From: Clostridioides sp.
GTDB taxonomy: Bacteria; Bacillota; Clostridia; Peptostreptococcales; Peptostreptococcaceae
Direction: 5' to 3'
DNA: 64,000 bases
Assembly: GCA_031261505.1 (NCBI GenBank)
Contig: JAISJN010000010.1
Span: 36,520 to 100,519, forward strand
Positions within the stretch are counted from its first letter, which is position 1. Every line of letters begins with the position of its first letter. This document shows positions 63,818 to 64,000 of this stretch, in pieces. Below the pieces are notes generated by a model. That model saw only the letters and a program-made list of their open reading frames with translations, was not told the origin of the DNA and did not search any database. A program made the position numbers and the translations under genes.

Positions 63818-64000
63818 AATACTTGTCCTTGAGAAAGGGACATAGCAAGACAAGAAATAACAAGAATAAACAATTAAACAGAAGTCGAATCGAGATAAAA
63901 CAATCTTGGTTATCAAATAAGACTTAAAGAACATTGAAAATTAAACAGTAGGTAAATTAAGTTCGTTAGGTTCAGTCGGAACTAACGAATTATAAAAGAA

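Overview
The window looks like a chromosome segment from an AT-rich anaerobic Gram-positive bacterium, most likely a clostridium of the Peptostreptococcaceae type. This is inferred from several things: very A/T-rich codon use, strong GGAGG ribosome binding sites with frequent TTG/GTG starts, a nine-gene V-type ATPase operon, ATP-dependent PEP carboxykinase, flavodoxin and rubredoxin-type redox proteins, and a tmRNA tag ending in ADDNFALAA. No species can be named from the sequence alone.

Layout. 0-10 kb holds single-gene metabolic and stress units: a DUF2284 protein, a broken MFS exporter, an anchored HExxH protein, a 4Fe-4S mono-cluster protein, a cupin, an FMN reductase, an M42 peptidase and pckA. 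10-12 kb carries an RloA/RloB-like (AbiL-like) pair of defence type. 12-14 kb is a YfhO-type membrane protein pseudogene, followed by tRNA-Leu(GAG). 16.2-24.8 kb is the V-ATPase operon, whose c subunit carries the residues of a sodium-binding ring. 25-30 kb has a PLD-nuclease/helicase/DUF3427 protein convergent with a Nudix hydrolase, then a Fur-controlled flavodoxin followed by a DUF3793 protein with a tandem-repeat N-terminus. 30.6-34.5 kb holds a rubredoxin-FAD oxidoreductase and a nonsense-mutated Gfo/Idh gene with a Nudix partner. 34.5-37.2 kb is a decayed mobile or phage-like patch: a frameshifted ArpU/RinA-type regulator, an intact and a decayed copy of a small gene, and a candidate type I toxin-antitoxin module. 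It abuts ssrA and smpB. 40-44.5 kb is a decaying oligopeptide transporter cassette between two paralogous flavin split-barrel genes. 45-48.4 kb is a Fur-controlled operon: a small protein resembling the H-cluster region of [FeFe] hydrogenase, plus a complete SsuABC-like importer. 48.7-56 kb mixes a frameshifted lysine-rich protein, an ANT(6)-like nucleotidyltransferase, DUF4003, a MerR regulator and NAD(P)H-hydrate dehydratase. 56-63 kb holds a split ThrE-type exporter, glyA and a two-component system with a sigma-54 activator. The window ends in a sigma-54 promoter with no gene behind it and what looks like an rRNA operon promoter and leader.

The most striking global feature is a family of about 17 intergenic repeats of roughly 100 bp. 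Each has two hairpins and a conserved tail close to TTGAATCACCATTTAAC. They are scattered over the whole window and often sit 10-45 bases upstream of a start codon. Two copies supply the stop codon of a gene, and two copies lie head to tail and share one boundary. They look like non-autonomous mobile elements, perhaps related to IS200/IS605 right ends, but no transposase or TnpB gene is present here.

Many genes are broken by a single in-frame stop or a one-base shift. These could be real decay or sequencing error, and raw reads would be needed to decide.
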